A stretch of DNA of 64,000 nt from JBNRMR01 sp050942895 (GTDB lineage Bacteria > Bacillota > Clostridia > Christensenellales > UBA1750), in NCBI GenBank assembly GCA_050942895.1, contig JBMNOE010000008.1, forward strand, positions 35,027 through 99,026. Direction: 5' to 3'. Shown piece by piece: positions 27,129 to 34,418 of the stretch (its first letter is position 1; every line of letters begins with the position of its first letter). Position numbers and translations under genes: made by a program. The notes beneath the pieces were generated by a model. It saw nothing but the letters and a program-made list of their open reading frames with translations. It ran no database searches and had not been told where the DNA came from.

Positions 27129-27156
27129 TGCACATAGAACCTTAACATTTGCACAT
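27129..27156. promoter_or_regulatory. Candidate AraC-type operator upstream of the regulator gene
   Basis: GCACATA (27130-27136), 13 bases, and TGCACAT (27150-27156) repeat the pair found at 17752-17778. The two halves lie 21 bases apart, two helical turns, as is usual for AraC-family sites. It suggests autoregulation and a link to the sulfatase/transporter operons. Confidence 0.55.
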
Positions 27157-27176
27157 TGGCGAAGGAGATGGTTTTC

Positions 27177-27281
27177 ATGCTGGGCAATAAAAAACCCATT
27201 CTCGATTTTGAATTTTCAGTACGAAACTATAAAATGCGTTTAATAAATAGCGTGATAATAACACCTCTCCCTTTGCCCTGA
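27177..27281 (+). CDS. Possible 34-residue small protein
   Basis: An ATG at 27177 follows GAAGGAGATGGTTTTC, giving a good ribosome site about nine bases away, and opens 34 codons to TGA. The peptide has several lysines and a hydrophobic second half and ends in P-L-P-L-P; I do not recognise it. It lies just after the operator and before a terminator-like hairpin with eight T at 27372-27410. It may be a chance ORF. Confidence 0.22.
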   Translation: MLGNKKPILDFEFSVRNYKMRLINSVIITPLPLP

Positions 27282-27349
27282 GCGCACTGACATCTCCGCC
27301 AAAACGCTGCTTGCATGCTGGTCGCTCCTTAGGGAGGCGGCTTTGCCGC

Positions 27350-27368
27350 CGTGGGCGGGTGGGCCTGC
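27350..27368 (+). repeat. Short direct repeat left of sigK
   Basis: CGTGGGCGGGTGGGCCTGC matches 28252-28270 on the other side of sigK at 18 of 19 positions. A perfect GGCGGC-TTT-GCCGCC inverted repeat lies directly before it. Confidence 0.5.
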
Positions 27369-27371
27369 CCT

Positions 27372-27410
27372 GGAAGCTGTAAACCGCAAATAGGCTTCCG
27401 TCTTTTTTTT
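27372..27410 (+). terminator. Terminator-like hairpin before sigK
   Basis: GGAAGC (27372-27377) and GCTTCC (27394-27399) enclose a 16-base loop and are followed by GTC and eight T. It could end a short transcript started near the operator at 27129; no established gene lies upstream on this strand. Confidence 0.4.
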
Positions 27411-27494
27411 GGTACAAGATTTATCCTCAGCCGCGCCCTCATAAAAATATAGCACTGCATGAAATGTCGAAATTTATCAATCGGAGGTAATGCC

Positions 27495-28184
27495 ATGTTT
27501 TTAGAGATGATTTTTGAAATGTTCCAGGGCATATGGCTCTTGATGGGCTATGTCGCTGAAAAATCTTCCTTTCCTCGGCCGCTGAGCCCTGAAAAGGAGC
27601 AAGAATGCCTTCACAGGATGCTCCAGGGCGATAAGGACGCAAAGGATACTCTGATCCTTCACAATATGCGTCTGGTTGTCCATGTGGTAAAAAAGTTTGC
27701 TGGTAGCCGAACCGAGATGAACGATCTGATCTCCATCGGCTCAATCGGCTTGATAAAGGCCGTCAACAGCTACACAACCGGTCGCAACACAAAACTCGCC
27801 ACCTATGCCGCCCGCTGCATAGAAAATGAAGTGCTAATGCATCTTCGCGCCACCAAAAAGCTAGACAGCGAGATATCTCTAACCGACCCCATAGGCATCG
27901 ACAGCGAAGGCAACGAGCTCACCAACATCGATATCCTTGGAAGTGATCCCGACAATGTCCTCGACCAGGTTCATCGGAAGATCGAGATCGAAAAAATACT
28001 TTCCGTCGCCAAATCGGAGTTAAATCCCAGGGAGCGGCTGGTGTTTGAAATGCGCTACGGCCTCGTCGACGGCAGATGCCATGCCCAGCGCGAGGTCGCT
28101 AAGAAGCTCGGCATCTCCCGCTCGTACGTGTCTCGCATTGAAAAGCGCGCCATTGAGAAGATAAAAGAACATTGCAACGAATAA
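27495..28184 (+). CDS. sigK: RNA polymerase sporulation sigma factor SigK
   Basis: A 229-residue sigma-70 family factor that directs late mother-cell transcription during sporulation. A hydrophobic pro-sequence (about residues 1-20) precedes S-F-P-R-P-L-S-P, as in pro-sigma-K. Region 2 (N-M-R-L-V-V-H-V-V-K-K, D-L-I-S-I-G-S-I-G-L-I-K-A) and region 4 (helix K-K-L-G-I-S-R-S-Y-V-S-R-I-E-K-R-A) are complete. The D-P-I-G-I-D-S-E-G-N-E segment is typical of SigK and SigE. The ATG follows CGGAGG. The gene is continuous and not split by a skin-type element. Nothing here shows where its processing protease is encoded. Confidence 0.93.
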   Translation: MFLEMIFEMFQGIWLLMGYVAEKSSFPRPLSPEKEQECLHRMLQGDKDAKDTLILHNMRLVVHVVKKFAGSRTEMNDLISIGSIGLIKAVNSYTTGRNTKLATYAARCIENEVLMHLRATKKLDSEISLTDPIGIDSEGNELTNIDILGSDPDNVLDQVHRKIEIEKILSVAKSELNPRERLVFEMRYGLVDGRCHAQREVAKKLGISRSYVSRIEKRAIEKIKEHCNE

Positions 28185-28219
28185 GCAAAGAATCATGCTT
28201 TCCAACCGTGCCTTTGGGA

Positions 28220-28253
28220 GAACGGAAGTCCTTTCAAAAAGGGCTTTCGTTCG
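28220..28253 (+). terminator. Hairpin after sigK
   Basis: GAACGGAAGTCCTT and AAGGGCTTTCGTTC pair at 12 of 14 positions with G-U pairs filling the rest. No T tract follows, so it may be a terminator of low efficiency or a protective structure. Confidence 0.45.
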
Positions 28254-28270
28254 TGGGCGGGCGGGCCTGC
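28252..28270 (+). repeat. Short direct repeat right of sigK
   Basis: CGTGGGCGGGCGGGCCTGC is the second copy of the 19-base repeat at 27350-27368, differing at one position. Confidence 0.5.
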
Positions 28271-28299
28271 TGCCGCTGCTGTAGATCTGGCCGCTGCCC

Positions 28300-28328
28300 T
28301 TGTTTTAAGCATTTCAGCATGTTATAAT
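28300..28328 (+). promoter_or_regulatory. Promoter of the ECF transporter operon
   Basis: TTGTTT (28300-28305), 17 bases and TATAAT (28323-28328) precede the ecfA1 start by about 30 bases. Confidence 0.65.
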
Positions 28329-28356
28329 GTTTTGATGTTGAGGGAAGGAGGACGCC

Positions 28357-29196
28357 ATGAACAAGATTATCTCCCTTGAAAATGTCAGCTACACCTATGA
28401 AGACAGCGAAGGCGAAGGCACAAACGCTCTTCGCAACATTTTTCTGGATATATACGAGGGCGAATTCGTGGCCATCCTCGGCCATAACGGTAGCGGTAAA
28501 TCAACTTTAGCAAAGCTGATTAACGGCCTTTATCTCCCGGGCGAAGGAAAGGTCACTGTCTGCGGTATGGACACTTCAATCGAAGAAAATATATTCCCCA
28601 TCCGACAAAACGCCGGCATGATATTCCAAAATCCTGATAATCAGCTTGTCGCGACAATCGTCGAGGAGGACATCGCATTCGGCCTTGAAAACTTAGGTAT
28701 TCCCTCAGAAGAAATTTATCGCCGCGTGAACGAGGTCCTTAAAATGGTGGATATGGAGAAATATGCCCAAAGCGCACCTCACATGCTCTCCGGCGGCCAA
28801 AAGCAACGGATAGCCATCGCAGGCATAATCGCCATGAGACCGCGCATTCTCGTCATGGACGAGCCCACCGCCATGCTGGATCCCAGCGGGAGGAGTGATG
28901 TGATGGACACCGTCCTTGATCTGCGCCAGCAACTGGGGCTCACTGTCGTTTGCATCACCCATTTCATGGAGGAAGCCGCAAGGGCTCAGCGCATCATCGT
29001 TATGGACGACGGTAAAATTGCCATGCAGGGCTCACCTAAAGAGATATTCAGCCAGGTTGAAAAGCTAAAGGAGATCGGGCTTGATGTCCCTGCCGCGACA
29101 GAGCTTGCCCAAAGCCTTCATTCAAAGGGAGTCAATTTACCCATCGATATACTCACTCCAAAGGAGCTTGCCGATAGCATATGCCGCTTGTTGTAA
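28357..29196 (+). CDS. ecfA1: Energy-coupling factor transporter ATPase EcfA1
   Basis: A 279-residue ATPase that powers uptake of vitamins or metals through exchangeable S components. Walker A G-H-N-G-S-G-K-S-T (about residues 42-50), Q loop with F-Q-N-P-D-N-Q, signature L-S-G-G-Q-K-Q-R and Walker B I-L-V-M-D-E-P are intact. It overlaps the second ATPase gene by 16 bases. AAGGAGG precedes the ATG. No S component gene lies in the window, so this is the group II ECF layout in which one module serves many S components. Confidence 0.95.
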   Translation: MNKIISLENVSYTYEDSEGEGTNALRNIFLDIYEGEFVAILGHNGSGKSTLAKLINGLYLPGEGKVTVCGMDTSIEENIFPIRQNAGMIFQNPDNQLVATIVEEDIAFGLENLGIPSEEIYRRVNEVLKMVDMEKYAQSAPHMLSGGQKQRIAIAGIIAMRPRILVMDEPTAMLDPSGRSDVMDTVLDLRQQLGLTVVCITHFMEEAARAQRIIVMDDGKIAMQGSPKEIFSQVEKLKEIGLDVPAATELAQSLHSKGVNLPIDILTPKELADSICRLL

Positions 29197-30047
29197 AAAA
29201 CCTTTCACATATATATATGCCTCAAAGTCCGTTTGAGCAGGTCGCCCTGGATGACATCAGCATGACAATAGATGACGGCAGTTTTACCGCTGTCATAGGT
29301 CACACCGGCTCCGGAAAATCCACGCTGATGCAGCATTTTAACGCCCTCTTAAAACCGACTCACGGTCATGTCTTTCTTGACGGTGTTGATATCTTTGCCA
29401 AAAATACCGACCTGCGTTCTGTTCGCAGGCAGATTGGCCTTGTTTTCCAATATCCCGAATATCAGCTTTTTGAAGAAACCATATACAAGGATATCGCCTT
29501 TGGACCTAAGAACAACGGCCTTTCTGACGACGAGATCGACCAGCGGGTTCGCCAGGCCTGCGCCATGGTCAATCTGGATTTTGACCAGATGAAAGACCGC
29601 TCGCCTTTTGAGATTTCAGGGGGACAAAAGCGCAGAGTGGCCATAGCGGGTGTATTGGCCATGAAACCGCAAATACTAATCTTGGACGAGCCTGCCGCAG
29701 GGCTTGACCCCAGGGGACGCGAAGAAATCCTGTCACTCATAAAAAAATGGCACGAGAGCGGCACAACCATAGTCATGGTCTCTCACTCGATGGATGATGT
29801 GGCTCGTTACGCAGATCATATATTCGTACTCAGCAAGGGAAGGCTAATATTTCAAGGCGACCGGAAGTCGGTTTTTTCCCAGGAGGAGCTTTTGCTAAAA
29901 ATCGGCCTTGGCCTGCCTCAGGCGGCGGTAATCGCCAACGAGCTTCGCAGGCACGGCATCGACATCCCCGAAGGCTGTTATGTGCTGGATGAAGTGGAGC
30001 AGCATGTGCTGAAAGCCCTGAAAGGAGGGCGAAAAAATGGTTCCTAA
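29181..30047 (+). CDS. ecfA2: Energy-coupling factor transporter ATPase EcfA2
   Basis: A 288-residue ATPase partner of EcfA1. Walker A reads G-H-T-G-S-G-K-S-T, the Q loop F-Q-Y-P-E-Y-Q-L-F is typical of the A2 subunit, the signature is I-S-G-G-Q-K-R-R and Walker B I-L-I-L-D-E-P-A-A-G-L-D. Its ATG lies inside the end of ecfA1, so translation is coupled. It overlaps ecfT by 11 bases. Confidence 0.95.
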   Translation: MPLVVKNLSHIYMPQSPFEQVALDDISMTIDDGSFTAVIGHTGSGKSTLMQHFNALLKPTHGHVFLDGVDIFAKNTDLRSVRRQIGLVFQYPEYQLFEETIYKDIAFGPKNNGLSDDEIDQRVRQACAMVNLDFDQMKDRSPFEISGGQKRRVAIAGVLAMKPQILILDEPAAGLDPRGREEILSLIKKWHESGTTIVMVSHSMDDVARYADHIFVLSKGRLIFQGDRKSVFSQEELLLKIGLGLPQAAVIANELRRHGIDIPEGCYVLDEVEQHVLKALKGGRKNGS

Positions 30048-30840
30048 CATCACCATAGGCCAGTTTTTCCCGGGCAACTCCCCAGTGCATCGAGTTGATC
30101 CGCGAATGAAAATCATCCTCACTGCTCTTTATATAACATCGGTTTTAATCGTGAAAGGCTTTATCGGCTATTTATTCATCGCCGCAGCTTTTGTGATTAT
30201 CGCCGGCCTTTCTCAAATTCGCATACAATATCTTATAAAAGGCCTTAAGCCGGTGCTTTTTGTGGCCATATTCACATTTATTCTGAATGTTTTTTTCACA
30301 CAGGGCGAGCATCTGCTGTTTTCCATATGGCGAGTGAATGTCTATAGAGAAGGCCTTTTAAATGCCGCTTTTTTTGCCTTGCGCCTTGTTTTTTTGGTTC
30401 TTGGAACCTCGATTTTAACCCTGACCACATCGCCTATGGCCCTGACCGACGCTCTTGAGCGAATAATGAAGCCGCTTAAAGCGCTGCGCTTTCCCGTTCA
30501 CGAACTGGCCATGATGATGACAATCGCCATGCGCATGATCCCCACGATCATCGAAGAAACCGACAAAATAATGAAGGCGCAGACCGCCAGAGGAGCCGAC
30601 TTCGAGTCGGGAAAGCTAATCAGCCGTGCGAAGGCTATGGTGCCGCTGCTTGTGCCGCTGTTCGTCAGCGCTTTCAGGCGCGCGGATGAGCTTTCGATGG
30701 CGATGGAGTCGCGCTGTTATCGGGGAGACATAAACCGCACTAAGATGAAGGTGCTCCATCTGGGAATGATTGATTTTTACGCACTTTTGTTCATGGGGCT
30801 TTTAACTGCCCTGATACTGATGGAAAAATGGATACTTTAA
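30037..30840 (+). CDS. ecfT: Energy-coupling factor transporter membrane protein EcfT
   Basis: A 267-residue membrane protein with about five membrane segments, the scaffold of the ECF transporter. The two Ala/Arg-Gly coupling motifs that contact the ATPases are visible as T-A-R-G-A-D-F near residue 186 and R-C-Y-R-G near 227. It begins inside ecfA2 and its end overlaps truA by 13 bases. Confidence 0.95.
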   Translation: MVPNITIGQFFPGNSPVHRVDPRMKIILTALYITSVLIVKGFIGYLFIAAAFVIIAGLSQIRIQYLIKGLKPVLFVAIFTFILNVFFTQGEHLLFSIWRVNVYREGLLNAAFFALRLVFLVLGTSILTLTTSPMALTDALERIMKPLKALRFPVHELAMMMTIAMRMIPTIIEETDKIMKAQTARGADFESGKLISRAKAMVPLLVPLFVSAFRRADELSMAMESRCYRGDINRTKMKVLHLGMIDFYALLFMGLLTALILMEKWIL

Positions 30841-31601
30841 TTAAAAGATATGCGATTAAAATTGAATATGATGGCACAGGCTATGCCGGTTGGCAGCGGC
30901 AAAATAACGGCATAACCGTCCAGGAGTCGGTGGAAAATGCGCTGCTAAAGCTTTCAGGTGATCGTATTTCTGTTTTAGGAGCCAGCCGCACCGACGCCGG
31001 CGTTCACGCCTTGGGGCAGGTGGCGCATTTTGACAGCAGGCTTACCGTGCCTGCAAGCAAGCTTTTTCTGGCCCTGAACACGCTGCTGCCCCCTGATATA
31101 CGTGTGACGGCCTCCACAGAAGCGCCGCAGCGCTTTCACTCCCGCTTCGATGCTTTCGGAAAAAGCTATCTTTATCGGGTAAAAACCGGCAGACATGCCC
31201 CTGCCATATCGCGGAATATCTGCGAGTTTGTACCCGGCAATCTGGACATTGCCGCCATGCAGAAAGCTGCAAATATCTTCATCGGCACCCACGACTTCAA
31301 ATGCGCCATGGCCACCGGGAGCAGCGCAAAGACCACCGTTCGGACCATTTATTCATTTGAGGTAAGGGAAAAGGACGGTTTCATCGAGATGGAAGTCAGC
31401 GGAAATGCCTTTCTTTACAACATGGTGCGCATACTTGCCGGCACATTGATCCGCGCCGGTCAAAACCGACTTTCGGTCTGTGCGATGCAAAAAGCCCTTG
31501 AAACCGGCGACCGTGAGCTTATGGGCTACACCGCCCCCGCCAAGGGGCTGACCCTTTTGGAGGTGCGCTATGAACCCGATATTTTCGCAAGGCGACTATG
31601 A
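30828..31601 (+). CDS. truA: tRNA pseudouridine(38-40) synthase TruA
   Basis: A 257-residue enzyme that isomerises uridines 38-40 in the tRNA anticodon arm. The N-terminal Y-D-G-T-G-Y-A-G-W-Q-R-Q motif and the catalytic Asp in S-R-T-D-A-G-V-H-A (near residue 53) are present, as is F-L-Y-N-M-V-R-I. The ATG at 30828 lies inside ecfT. The ecfA1-ecfA2-ecfT-truA order is a widespread Firmicute arrangement. Confidence 0.95.
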   Translation: MDTLIKRYAIKIEYDGTGYAGWQRQNNGITVQESVENALLKLSGDRISVLGASRTDAGVHALGQVAHFDSRLTVPASKLFLALNTLLPPDIRVTASTEAPQRFHSRFDAFGKSYLYRVKTGRHAPAISRNICEFVPGNLDIAAMQKAANIFIGTHDFKCAMATGSSAKTTVRTIYSFEVREKDGFIEMEVSGNAFLYNMVRILAGTLIRAGQNRLSVCAMQKALETGDRELMGYTAPAKGLTLLEVRYEPDIFARRL

Positions 31602-32079
31602 TTATAAAGCCGCCTGCGAGAGCGAGCTGGAGGCACGGTGGGCAAAGGACATCGCCGATAATCCCGGGGAACCCCGCTGGCTAGGCTGGAAAGACGAAGC
31701 CATCCGTGATAATCGGCTGGGCAAATGCAAAACCTTTGTGGTCGTCTGCGGCAGAGAACCGGTGGGAACGGGCACTTTGCTGCTTTCCCCCTGCTGCGGC
31801 GCCATTGCTTGCCGAAAGGAGCTGGCCGACGGCATAAACGCCGCCAACATCAACGCCCTTAGGATGGACAAGGCCCATGAAGGCAAAGGCCATATGTCAA
31901 GGCTGGTGAAGGTCATGGAAGCCTATGCGAAGGATTTGGGATATAAGGCGTTGACCATCGGCGTGGAAGCGGCCGAAACTCGAAACCTGGCCATCTATCT
32001 TCACTGGGGGTATGACAAGCTGATACTGCACGACATCGAGGACGGCGCATTGGTGCTGTATTATTCAAAGCATTTATAA
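31570..32079 (+). CDS. GNAT family N-acetyltransferase
   Basis: A 169-residue GNAT protein that would transfer an acetyl group from acetyl-CoA to an unknown amine. The acetyl-CoA loop is H-E-G-K-G-H-M-S-R-L with the following helix, and the C-terminal N-L-A-I-Y-L-H-W-G-Y segment is typical. A cysteine pair (C-C-G) occurs near residue 76. Start: the ATG at 31570 lies inside truA with GGAGGT five bases upstream. A terminator follows, so this is the last gene of the ECF operon. Confidence 0.78.
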   Translation: MNPIFSQGDYDYKAACESELEARWAKDIADNPGEPRWLGWKDEAIRDNRLGKCKTFVVVCGREPVGTGTLLLSPCCGAIACRKELADGINAANINALRMDKAHEGKGHMSRLVKVMEAYAKDLGYKALTIGVEAAETRNLAIYLHWGYDKLILHDIEDGALVLYYSKHL

Positions 32080-32101
32080 CTTTTAAAAAGCATGGTTAAA
32101 G

Positions 32102-32134
32102 AAAAAGCGTCGGCGGCGTTTCGCTGACGCTTTT
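32102..32134 (+). terminator. Terminator of the ECF-truA operon
   Basis: AAAAGCGTCGGC and GCTGACGCTTTT form a stem with one G-U pair and a short loop, ending in TTTTCTGTT. Confidence 0.75.
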
Positions 32135-32224
32135 CTGTTGCTCCGGGCTTCTAATGCTCATTCATGCACAGTTTTGCTCACTCTCGCCTGTGAATATGCA
32201 TTCTTGTATTTATTTTCACCACGA

Positions 32225-32253
32225 TTGATTTTAATTTTCCGATTCACTATAAT
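32225..32253 (+). promoter_or_regulatory. Promoter of the BNR-repeat gene
   Basis: TTGATT (32225-32230), 17 bases and TATAAT (32248-32253). The predicted transcript starts near 32260, which argues for the ATG at 32295 and against the in-frame ATG at 32262. Confidence 0.65.
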
Positions 32254-32294
32254 GAGGTCATATGATTGAGTCCCCTGCATGGAAGGATGAAAAA

Positions 32295-33440
32295 ATGAAC
32301 ATTTTAATCACACAAGAGCTGCTGAGCGCAGGCTCCGCTCTACCTGTTATCAACCATGATCCCCTGCCCCGCTATGCCATGGCCAATCTGGACTACGGCA
32401 TGACAATCGGCATCGCAGTGACCAAAAGCGGCCGCAAGTTCGCCTGCTGGGTGGGCGGCGGCGATAACTCCAAGGCCTTCTTTCTGCTCTCGTTCCAGGA
32501 CCCGGGCAGACCTTGGAGCGAAGCAATCCTGGTCATTGATCCCCATGATGACAAACTGCCCTTAGACAGATGCACCATCGTGGGCACCCTCTGGGTTGAC
32601 CCTATGGGCAGGCTCTGGCTGTTCTTTAACCAGACATTGCAGCATTTTGACGGCAGAAGTTCCAACTGGTACATCCGCTGCGACGACCCTGACGCCGAAA
32701 AGCCCCTTTGGACCGAGCCCGTTTACATCTCCTATGGCTGCACACTGAACAAGCCGACAGTGCTTGATAGCGGCGAATGGCTCCTGCCCGTTTCGCTGTG
32801 GGCGCGCCACCATATAGTCGAGCCCTTCACCGACTGCTACCGAGACCTGGACGACGAGCGCATGGCCCATGTGTTCGTATCCACCGATCAGGGCGAAACC
32901 TGGACGCACCGGGGCGGCGTAGTTTTCCCAGAAACTGCATTCGACGAGCACATGATCGTCCAACGCAGGGACGACAGCCTCTGGATGATCGGCCGGACCC
33001 ACAGTATGCTGATGGAAAGCTTTTCCAATGACAACGGAAGGACATGGTCGAAAGCAGCGGCTTCACCCATCGTGACGGTATGCTCTCGCACCCATTTAAG
33101 GCGGCTAAAATCCGGCAATCTCCTTTTGGTAAAGCATGGGGAGCATATAGACATCTCGCCCGGAAAGCGCTCAGAGCTGACAGCCTTCATATCGAAGGAT
33201 GACGGCAAAACATGGTCGCAGGGCTTTGTTTTGGACGAGCGGCACGCAGTGTCCTACCCCGACTCCGATCAGGATGAAAACGGCGTTATCTACATCACAT
33301 ACGACCGCGAACGGGATTTGCGCGGAGAGATCCTGATGGCGACGCTGAGGGAAGAGGATATCCTCGGCGGGAAGCTGGCCACACCGGGTGCAAGGCTCAA
33401 GGAGGTCATCCGAAGGCCGGGCCTGCTTAAAGAAGAGTGA
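32295..33440 (+). CDS. BNR/Asp-box repeat protein (sialidase-like beta-propeller)
   Basis: A 381-residue protein with three Asp boxes (S-T-D-Q-G-E-T-W, S-N-D-N-G-R-T-W, S-K-D-D-G-K-T-W), the mark of the six-bladed sialidase fold. It has no signal peptide or membrane segment, so it is intracellular. Such proteins are annotated as exo-alpha-sialidase-like, but the arginine triad of true sialidases cannot be confirmed by eye. Other BNR-type propellers act as lyases or hydrolases on plant or host glycans. The ATG at 32295 follows GGAAGGA. Its 3' end overlaps the convergent DeoR gene by 14 bases. Its position next to the rhamnosidase island suggests a role in the same or a related glycan. Confidence 0.7.
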   Translation: MNILITQELLSAGSALPVINHDPLPRYAMANLDYGMTIGIAVTKSGRKFACWVGGGDNSKAFFLLSFQDPGRPWSEAILVIDPHDDKLPLDRCTIVGTLWVDPMGRLWLFFNQTLQHFDGRSSNWYIRCDDPDAEKPLWTEPVYISYGCTLNKPTVLDSGEWLLPVSLWARHHIVEPFTDCYRDLDDERMAHVFVSTDQGETWTHRGGVVFPETAFDEHMIVQRRDDSLWMIGRTHSMLMESFSNDNGRTWSKAAASPIVTVCSRTHLRRLKSGNLLLVKHGEHIDISPGKRSELTAFISKDDGKTWSQGFVLDERHAVSYPDSDQDENGVIYITYDRERDLRGEILMATLREEDILGGKLATPGARLKEVIRRPGLLKEE

Positions 33441-34182
33441 TATTGCTCTCCTTCAGCCGCCGCGCCCATTGCCCTTCCGGGGCTTTGTCGCAAACTAAAG
33501 CATCCACCTCATTCAGCGCACAAAGATATGCGAATGACCACTGGCCGATCTTCTTGGTGTCGCACACAAGGATGGTCTGATTGCTGCGATCCATCATGAT
33601 CCGCCGTATATGGGCTTCTTCTTCACTGGCACAGAACACGCCGGCTTCAAAGTCCAGGCCGCGGGGCGAAAGAAAGCACTTGTCCGCGTGCATCTGCCGG
33701 ATAACCAGCGCTGTTAGGGAACCATTGCAGGAATAGAGGTTGGGGGCCAGAAATCCCCCGGCGACATATATCTTAAGATGTGAAAAGGAAGCAAGGCTTA
33801 GGGCCATCTTCAGGCCGTGGGTTATCACCGTCAGATTGGAGAAGGACGCAAGATGGGGCGCCATCGCAAGGACGGTACTGCTGGAGTCCAGGAAAATGAC
33901 ATCGCCGTTTTTTATTAGGGACACGGCCTTACGGGCAATCTGCTGCTTTTCGGTCCTTTCCGTCGCCTGGCGCGCCTCAAAGGCCATCACGTCGTTGCGG
34001 CCCTCCACAAGAACCGCGCCGCCATATGTTTTGCATAAAAATCCGGCGCGCTCAAGCTTGGTCAAGTCTCGGCGGATGGATGTTTCGCTGATGAAAAACC
34101 GCTTGCTCAGCTCGGCGACAGTGGCTGTATGGTGTTCTTTCAGGTATGTGACGATAGCGTCTTGTCTTTCAAGCGGCAGCAT
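33427..34182 (-). CDS. DeoR-family transcriptional repressor
   Basis: A 251-residue repressor. The N-terminal winged helix-turn-helix (about residues 6-56) includes V-A-E-L-S-K-R-F-F-I-S-E-T-S-I-R-R-D-L, the DeoR signature, followed by K-T-Y-G-G-A-V. The C-terminal sugar-phosphate-sensing domain begins about residue 75 with I-F-L-D-S-S-S-T. Such repressors usually respond to a phosphorylated sugar. It is divergent from the kinase-aldolase-transporter-rhamnosidase operon, its likely target, and shares a 236-base control region holding a 17-base palindrome. Confidence 0.9.
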   Translation of the reverse strand: MLPLERQDAIVTYLKEHHTATVAELSKRFFISETSIRRDLTKLERAGFLCKTYGGAVLVEGRNDVMAFEARQATERTEKQQIARKAVSLIKNGDVIFLDSSSTVLAMAPHLASFSNLTVITHGLKMALSLASFSHLKIYVAGGFLAPNLYSCNGSLTALVIRQMHADKCFLSPRGLDFEAGVFCASEEEAHIRRIMMDRSNQTILVCDTKKIGQWSFAYLCALNEVDALVCDKAPEGQWARRLKESNITLL

Positions 34183-34274
34183 AATATCTCCCCCATTTTT
34201 TAGCGCGTGTTGAAATTATCCGAAATGCCCAGGATTGGCGCAATCTCTGTGCCGGGCAAAGCGCTTTCCCGCAG

Positions 34275-34291
34275 GAATACCGGCGGTATTC
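34275..34291. promoter_or_regulatory. Palindromic operator between the DeoR gene and the kinase operon
   Basis: GAATACCGGCGGTATTC is a perfect 17-base palindrome centred at 34283. A related half-site, GGATACCGG, lies near 34328-34336. It sits downstream of the predicted regulator start site and upstream of the kinase operon, where a DeoR-type repressor could control both. Confidence 0.5.
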
Positions 34292-34365
34292 AAGGGGAAT
34301 CAACACAGCATGGCGCAAAAAGGGCTCGGATACCGGGCCGTGAGCGGTAATGTCAACGCGCCCTA

Positions 34366-34394
34366 AGTATAGCAGTTTCAAAAAATCTCGTCAA
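34366..34394 (-). promoter_or_regulatory. Promoter of the DeoR-family gene
   Basis: On the minus strand TTGACG, 17 bases and TATACT. The transcript would begin near 34359 and run about 175 bases before the start codon, through the palindrome. Confidence 0.55.
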
Positions 34395-34418
34395 CTTCAA
34401 TAGTTAGGAGAACAAAAC

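Noticed and set aside
27240..27455. Minus-strand 71-codon ORF between the regulator and sigK
   Set aside because: It has no ribosome site and lies in repeat- and hairpin-rich sequence.
27420..27494. SigE-type sporulation promoter before sigK
   Set aside because: An ATAAAA and a CATGAAAT are present but the spacing of about 11 bases is too short for a sigma-E promoter.
27495..28184. Skin-type element interrupting sigK
   Set aside because: The reading frame is continuous from the pro-sequence to region 4.
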